From: Gammaproteobacteria bacterium
GTDB taxonomy: Bacteria > Pseudomonadota > Gammaproteobacteria > SG8-11
Direction of reading: 5' to 3'
Assembly (NCBI GenBank): GCA_024641505.1
Contig: JAHECY010000019.1
Span: 1 to 49,883 of the forward strand
DNA length: 49,883 bases
Part shown: in pieces, positions 46,180-49,883 of the stretch
Numbering within the stretch: position 1 is the stretch's first letter
Layout of the letters: the number at the start of each line of letters is the position of its first letter
Translations under genes and position numbers: made by a program
The notes under the pieces: model-generated
Seen by the model: the letters and a program-made list of their open reading frames with translations, nothing else
The model's database searches: none
What the model was told of the DNA's origin: nothing

Positions 46180-46791
46180 ATGAGTCTACGACTTCTGCAA
46201 GAAGACGTATTATTTTATCAGCGTTTCCTGAAAGGTCAGCTATTTTACACCGGAGAGCTCGACGGACTTTGGGGCAGATACACCGAACGTGCCACACGCG
46301 AGTTTGAGCAAGCAACGGTGCATTTACGCGACGATATCGGTGCATTTGACCTGCGTTCGGAAGCAAATATTATGACCCTGACATTGACTGCGCAACGCGA
46401 AGCGCGACTGTTTCTGAAACGGGTCGCTAGCCTTTATGGAATCAAAGTGAAAATCCTCTCGGGCACGCGCACTTACGCTCAACAAGCGCAATTATATGAG
46501 CAGGGCAGGAGCACGCCGGGCGCTATCGTGACGCATGCACGCCCCGGGGAAAGCCATCACAATTTCGGCGTTGCGTGGGATATTGGCATCTTTGACAGTG
46601 ACGGCAAATATCTTACCCATGACGAACCTTATAACCAGGTAGCGGCGACCGGACTTACGGATACTTTGGAATGGGGAGGGCATTGGACCACATTTGTCGA
46701 TCGTCCACACTATGGATTGCGTACCAATCTCACCCTGGCGGAAATACGTACTCGGTTTGAAGAAGGGGCCACATTGACGGCGATCACTTGA
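46180..46791 (+). CDS. M15-type peptidoglycan peptidase with N-terminal binding region
   Basis: A 203-residue protein with a strong ribosome-binding site (GGAGGT). The N-terminal ~50 residues resemble a peptidoglycan-binding domain ('FLKGQLFYTGELDGLWGRYTERA'). The rest is an M15 (VanY/CwlK-like) zinc peptidase: 'SGTRTYAQQAQLYEQGR', zinc ligands H and D in 'SHHNFGVAWDIG', 'EWGGHW' and the third ligand in 'DRPHYGL'. Such enzymes cleave L-Ala-D-Glu or D-Ala-D-Ala bonds and are common as phage endolysins or in mobile regions. No signal peptide is visible, which fits an endolysin-like origin. Its location in an accessory tract supports acquisition by transfer. Confidence 0.88.
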   Translation: MSLRLLQEDVLFYQRFLKGQLFYTGELDGLWGRYTERATREFEQATVHLRDDIGAFDLRSEANIMTLTLTAQREARLFLKRVASLYGIKVKILSGTRTYAQQAQLYEQGRSTPGAIVTHARPGESHHNFGVAWDIGIFDSDGKYLTHDEPYNQVAATGLTDTLEWGGHWTTFVDRPHYGLRTNLTLAEIRTRFEEGATLTAIT

Positions 46792-46805
46792 ACATTGGCT
46801 GCCAA

Positions 46806-47234
46806 TCACATGGCGTAGGATTCGGTGTTAATACTAGCCTTAAACACTACGTAGAAAAATGCCGCAAACACCAGCATTGCCGGGCCGGCCCAGAAGTAAT
46901 CCGCCATGATGCTGTGGTAAAGATGCGTGGTGCCTTTGGGCAATTCCAGCGCCCACAAGACGTAGGATAAATTCATCTGTACGGCCAACCCGCCGTCCAC
47001 GACTGCGGCAAGTCGCAAGATGAGTTGTGCGCTGTTTTTCACGACGTACCGGTCGGTTAGCAGCCATAAACCGCAGGCGATGGAAAAACCCAGCGTGTAG
47101 CAACCAAGCTTAACCATGACGCCATGTCCGATATGGAGTCCCAGTCCCAACAACACGATACTGGTAACCACCGCGCCAAAACCTAGACTCGCAATGGGAT
47201 ATTGTTTCTTGGAGAGCGGGAAATTCACTAACAC
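46806..47234 (-). CDS. Uncharacterised four-helix membrane protein
   Basis: A 142-residue protein with about four transmembrane segments (about 15-38, 42-60, 65-95, 110-132). The GTG at 47234 is the longest start; another GTG two codons later (47228) is possible. No ribosome-binding site is clear. The composition 'VVDGGLAVQMNLSYVLWALELPKG' gives no family recognition. It is convergent with the M15 peptidase gene, 14 bp away. Confidence 0.6.
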   Translation of the reverse strand: MLVNFPLSKKQYPIASLGFGAVVTSIVLLGLGLHIGHGVMVKLGCYTLGFSIACGLWLLTDRYVVKNSAQLILRLAAVVDGGLAVQMNLSYVLWALELPKGTTHLYHSIMADYFWAGPAMLVFAAFFYVVFKASINTESYAM

Positions 47235-47658
47235 TTATACAGCGGCAGCCATCAACGTCATCAAACAGGATACAGATATTATTCTCTGTATAGTATTGCC
47301 TGTGAAATACAGAATATTTCGATCAACGAATGATTTTATAACTTTGTCGATTCTTTCCAGGCCACCGCGTTGTTCCAACCACAACCGGGTAGCGTTCACA
47401 TGCGGCAAGATCATTTTCGCATTGACCTATGATGACTTCTTGGATTTGTGTCAAGGAGGCTATGCAGGCAGCTTATAGAATCTTTGATTTAACATAATAT
47501 ACATTATGCGCAATCATTTATATTCCCATAGAATGGGTTCTTTTGGTTGGTGGTCATCCACATAAAGTACTAAACCAGGCGACCAGTCCCATATAGTCAA
47601 GAAAGCTTTCGAGCAAATTTCCCAAATGCCCGAAATCGCCCCATAAATCCCGTATTGC
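47235..47658. other. Intergenic region, no gene seen
   Basis: About 420 bp of AT-rich sequence between the membrane protein and the RHS/IS66 remnant. No intact reading frame or RNA is recognised; it may be decayed mobile-element DNA. Confidence 0.5.
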
Positions 47659-47958
47659 TTAATCCAGGCTGCGCTGTTCCGCTACAGGCAGCAGTTCTTC
47701 GATCTGCTCGAGGGTTTCCACCTTCGGTAGTTTTGTCAGGACGTGAGAAAGATACGCATGCGGCTCCAGTCCATTGGCTTTGGCGGTTTTGATTCTGAAT
47801 TTAATGCTCGCCATGCCGAAAGCGCCGCTGTTCCAATCATAGTACCTTAACGAATTGTCCTCTGTGTAATTGTATGAGCTCCGGCTACCAAACAACCCTA
47901 CTGGATCGCTAGTTACGTACCTACTTGTTCTTGGATCGTAAAACCGAAAGTAGTTGTA
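47659..47958 (-). pseudogene. RHS core fragment joined to an IS66 transposase C-terminal fragment
   Basis: One open frame from 47958 down to the stop at 47659, just after a TAA (47959-47961) and without its own start. The first half reads 'YNYFRFYDPRTSRYVTSDPVGLFG', the end of the RHS/YD-repeat core ('RYYDP.TGRF.S.DP.GL'). The second half ('KTAKANGLEPHAYLSHVLTK', 'LEQIEELLP') is the conserved C-terminal segment of IS66 transposases. Neither is complete, so this is a chimeric remnant in a decayed mobile region. The junction lies near 47811. Confidence 0.75.
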
Positions 47959-47965
47959 TTATGTT
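47949..47965. repeat. 17-bp direct repeat, left copy
   Basis: AGTAGTTGTATTATGTT, identical to 48646-48662. It lies at the 5' end of the RHS fragment, where the minus strand codes 'YNY' of the RHS core. The two copies flank the ParDE-like module. Confidence 0.8.
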
Positions 47966-48125
47966 GCCCCAATACAATTTTATAAATTGCGCATTTTCCC
48001 TACAAAAACAGGCCACTACACCCTTATCCACTTTTCCAGCAATGTAATTATTGTGTAGAAAACCGTTCTGCAGTAAGATTTTGTACAACCGTCTGTATGT
48101 CAGCCACTCAACCAGGAGATTTAGC

Positions 48126-48317
48126 TTGTCTTCGAATACACCCAAAAATGTTGCGAACGAACTGATAAATAGTTTACCGGATGAAGCAACCTGGGATGAC
48201 GTAATCTATGAAATTATCACTCGACGTGAGATCGATCTAGGATTAGAAGACAGTGATGCTAATCGTATCACTCCAGTCGAAGACGTCATCAAAGAGTTCT
48301 CTGTGGCAGAGAGATGA
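48126..48317 (+). CDS. Antitoxin of a ParDE/RelBE-like module
   Basis: A 63-residue protein. The start is a TTG at 48126, preceded by AGGAG seven bases upstream; longer frames have no ribosome-binding site and run into the RHS-derived segment. 'INSLPDEATWDDVIYEIITRREIDLGLEDSD' and 'TPVEDVIKEF' resemble small antitoxins that pair with ParE/RelE toxins. It overlaps the toxin start by 4 bp (ATGA), typical of coupled toxin-antitoxin operons. No helix-turn-helix is obvious. Confidence 0.8.
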   Translation: MSSNTPKNVANELINSLPDEATWDDVIYEIITRREIDLGLEDSDANRITPVEDVIKEFSVAER

Positions 48318-48613
48318 ATGTTTACTGGGCTCATCGCGCGAAAACCAGGCTAAGAGCAATCCATACCTATATCGCCCAAGATTCCGTTTTTGCGGCTGAC
48401 AAGACTATTTCGAAAATCCTTCAACGTTCTGCCCAAATTAGCGCTCTCCCTTATTCTGGAAATGCTGTGCCAGAGTATAGAGATGAGCGCATTCGAGAAG
48501 TTTCCACTCAACCATATCGAATTATATATATAGTACGACAAGATAGAATCGATATCTTAACTGTCATGCATTTTCGTCAGCTTCTGCCGAGTGATCTTAT
48601 AATCAATCCCTAG
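48314..48613 (+). CDS. ParE/RelE-type toxin
   Basis: A 99-residue toxin with the ParE pattern: 'WAHRAKTRLRAIHTYIAQDS' at the N-terminus, 'LPYSGNAVPEYRDERIREV', 'YRIIYIV' and 'ILTVMHFRQLLP'. ParE toxins poison DNA gyrase, whereas RelE relatives cleave mRNA; the residues here favour ParE-like by overall pattern but do not decide it. It is coupled to the antitoxin by an ATGA overlap. The module is flanked by 17-bp direct repeats from an RHS-derived sequence. Confidence 0.88.
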   Translation: MNVYWAHRAKTRLRAIHTYIAQDSVFAADKTISKILQRSAQISALPYSGNAVPEYRDERIREVSTQPYRIIYIVRQDRIDILTVMHFRQLLPSDLIINP

Positions 48614-48645
48614 CGGTGTACCTGTGCCCACCTCAGAACACCGAT

Positions 48646-48662
48646 AGTAGTTGTATTATGTT
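48646..48662. repeat. 17-bp direct repeat, right copy
   Basis: Second copy of AGTAGTTGTATTATGTT, 33 bp after the ParE-like stop. The minus strand again codes 'YNYYR' of an RHS core, then diverges. The remaining sequence to 48799 shows no gene. Confidence 0.8.
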
Positions 48663-48799
48663 CGGGCCACGGCATCAAATCATAAGGATAGCTTTTTCCC
48701 TAATACCTTCCGACGCTTAGCGCTGCTTTTTCTCGATTTCACTTCCAAAATCCATTTTTAACCCCAGACGCGGTTTTTCGCTTAACTGGGTCTATACGA

Positions 48800-49105
48800 T
48801 CATGCCAGCGCTTCCAGCCCCTTCTGATCCACCAGGTTCAGCAGCTTCAAGGATGGGCCGTTAGGTTTCTTCTGGCCACGCTCCCACTTCTGCACGGTGG
48901 ACAAACTGGTATTCAAATAAATGGCAAACACGGCCTGGCTGGCGTTGACTTTACCGCGGATGCGCTTGATTTGCGTCGGCGTGTATTCCTTTACCGGTGG
49001 CAAACACAAGGCATCAAATTCACGCAGGGTCTTCACATCCATCACACCGGCGCGGTGCAAGCCGCTGGCGGTATTGTGCACGGTTTCTAAAATTGATTTT
49101 TTCAT
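48800..49105 (-). CDS. HigA-like antitoxin with helix-turn-helix
   Basis: A 101-residue protein whose C-terminal half is an Xre-type helix-turn-helix ('TPTQIKRIRGKVNASQAVFAIYLNTSLSTVQKWERGQKKPNG', about 41-83). The layout matches HigA2/NadS-type antitoxins that sit downstream of their toxin. Its ATG overlaps the toxin stop by 4 bp, so the order is toxin first, antitoxin second, as in higBA. It should neutralise the toxin and repress the operon. Confidence 0.88.
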   Translation of the reverse strand: MKKSILETVHNTASGLHRAGVMDVKTLREFDALCLPPVKEYTPTQIKRIRGKVNASQAVFAIYLNTSLSTVQKWERGQKKPNGPSLKLLNLVDQKGLEALA

Positions 49106-49473
49106 TCCTCGGTTACCTCAATCAATTCATTCTTTCTCATTGCTTTCTTTAAGCCCACATCCGTATAACCTAACAGTTGCGTTGCTAACACTTTCAGGGC
49201 CTTTTTGTCCTTGGCACTGATATTTGCCCGCTCATTCTTGGCAAAGCCATAAACAAAAAACGCCCGGTCCGCTTGCTTGTATACGATCAGGGTACGCAAA
49301 CTGCCACTCTTACCGCGGCCCCGGGTGGCAATACGTTTTTTATAAACATTGCCACCGAGATTAGCATCGATCAGACCTCTTTCCATTTCATCGATCGCGG
49401 CAAGTAGCTGCGCATCCGTCAGGCCCTCATCGTCGGCCCATTCCTGGAAATCCCTGGTCTTAAAAACGCGCAT
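49102..49473 (-). CDS. HigB/RelE-like toxin
   Basis: A 123-residue protein with 'MRVFKTRDFQEWADDEGLTDAQL', the basic stretch 'YKKRIATRGRGKSGSLRTLIVYK' and 'RAFFVYGFAKNERANISAKD'. This matches the RelE-superfamily HigB2-like toxins that cleave mRNA on the ribosome. It is the first gene of a two-gene operon with the HigA-like antitoxin. The conserved basic and Phe/Tyr residues are present, so it appears intact. Confidence 0.88.
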   Translation of the reverse strand: MRVFKTRDFQEWADDEGLTDAQLLAAIDEMERGLIDANLGGNVYKKRIATRGRGKSGSLRTLIVYKQADRAFFVYGFAKNERANISAKDKKALKVLATQLLGYTDVGLKKAMRKNELIEVTEE

Positions 49474-49628
49474 GCGCTATTCCGGTGGTTTTCGGCAGTA
49501 TAGCACTAAGTGCCATATCCTACCAAGGGTATCGGCCGCTGGGATCGGTGACTTTAATCCGCAAAACATCGCTCTATCTCCTTGTATTTACAGTAATATT
49601 ATTTAGCTGCTTGAGGGGTTTAACCGTA

Positions 49629-49655
49629 TAAAAAGGGGCGACTACACGTCGCCCT
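49629..49655 (-). terminator. Rho-independent terminator of the truncated edge gene
   Basis: Stem GGGCGAC/GTCGCCC (49636-49642 and 49648-49654) with a 5-nt loop and, on the minus strand, CTTTTTATA immediately after. The stem overlaps the stop codon of the gene at 49642-49883. Confidence 0.85.
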
Positions 49656-49883
49656 GGTGGTACCAGTAAGCATAGCCCACCCGGTCGTAATACGACTGGG
49701 CCAGGTTCCGCTCATCACTGCCATTGCTGCAATAGCCATCTTGCCGCGGTGCTGATGCCCAGCTGTTCAGCTCACACAGATCCGCGATAAAGCCACGCAG
49801 CACGACCTCGGGGGTGGTGCCATCACCTTGGCATAACGCAATAAATTCCGGGGGCAGGTCATTATAATAATAATAATAGAGCC
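49642..49883 (-). CDS. Uncharacterised protein, C-terminal part only
   Basis: The minus-strand frame enters from the right window edge and ends with TAG at 49642-49644; about 79 complete codons are visible and the start is missing. The first visible residues are L and five Tyr encoded by a TAT repeat, then 'NDLPPEFIALCQGDG', 'GFIADLCELNSW' and several Cys, Trp and Tyr residues. The frame has no stops and a terminator follows directly, so it is probably a real gene end. No family is recognised. The gap from 49474 to 49641 contains only its terminator. Confidence 0.65.
   Translation of the reverse strand, partial: LYYYYYNDLPPEFIALCQGDGTTPEVVLRGFIADLCELNSWASAPRQDGYCSNGSDERNLAQSYYDRVGYAYWYHQGDV

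Noticed and set aside
47921-48145. A 74-codon minus-strand frame between the RHS remnant and the ParDE-like module
   Set aside because: It overlaps both the RHS-coding segment in another frame and the start of the antitoxin on the other strand, and has no family resemblance.

Overview
The window looks like a chromosomal segment of a gammaproteobacterium of moderate G+C. The main evidence is gene order: uvrC-pgsA-tRNA-Gly(GCC)-tRNA-Cys(GCA)-tRNA-Leu(UAA) is the same order as uvrC-pgsA-glyW-cysT-leuZ in Escherichia coli, and relA-mazG and a full-length hrpA are also gammaproteobacterial. The species cannot be named from the sequence. Many c-di-GMP, HDOD, FHA and type II secretion accessory genes suggest a free-living, surface-active bacterium.

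Layout. 1-6.8 kb: the 3' part of a propeller-repeat protein, a lipoprotein/DUF1501 pair closed by a strong terminator, and a divergent DUF4266-DUF3570 pair. 7.2-14.2 kb: the housekeeping block relA-mazG-hrpA, in which short inverted-repeat (MITE-like) elements sit directly on gene ends and supply the stop codons. 14.4-21.2 kb: an alpha/beta hydrolase with a C-terminal extension, two paralogous HDOD proteins, a LOG-family protein, a Kelch protein, an outer-membrane barrel and a 34-residue membrane protein. 21.5-25.9 kb: an operon encoding a receiver domain fused to a MacA/HlyD-like adaptor, followed by a MacB-like ABC ATPase and an FtsX/MacB-type permease. 27-31 kb: a family 5 uracil-DNA glycosylase, uvrC, pgsA and three tRNA genes, the last (tRNA-Leu UAA) interrupted by a 219-nt group I intron. 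31-41.5 kb: signalling and secretion genes (J-like/dual-FHA protein, REC-HD-GYP, GGDEF-EAL, GspB and ExeA/GspA, macro domain, PilZ, FHA). 41.8-44.3 kb: a large propeller lipoprotein downstream of a perfect CRP-type site. 44.8-49.9 kb: an accessory tract with three toxin-antitoxin modules (Xre-RES, ParDE-like, HigBA-like), an M15 peptidase, an RHS/IS66 remnant and a truncated gene at the window edge.

The most novel features are the receiver-adaptor fusion, which would place a phosphorylation input directly on an ABC export complex; the tRNA-Leu group I intron; and the repeats that provide the stop codons of mazG, hrpA and the hydrolase. All functional statements rest on motifs and family knowledge recognised by eye; no database search was run.
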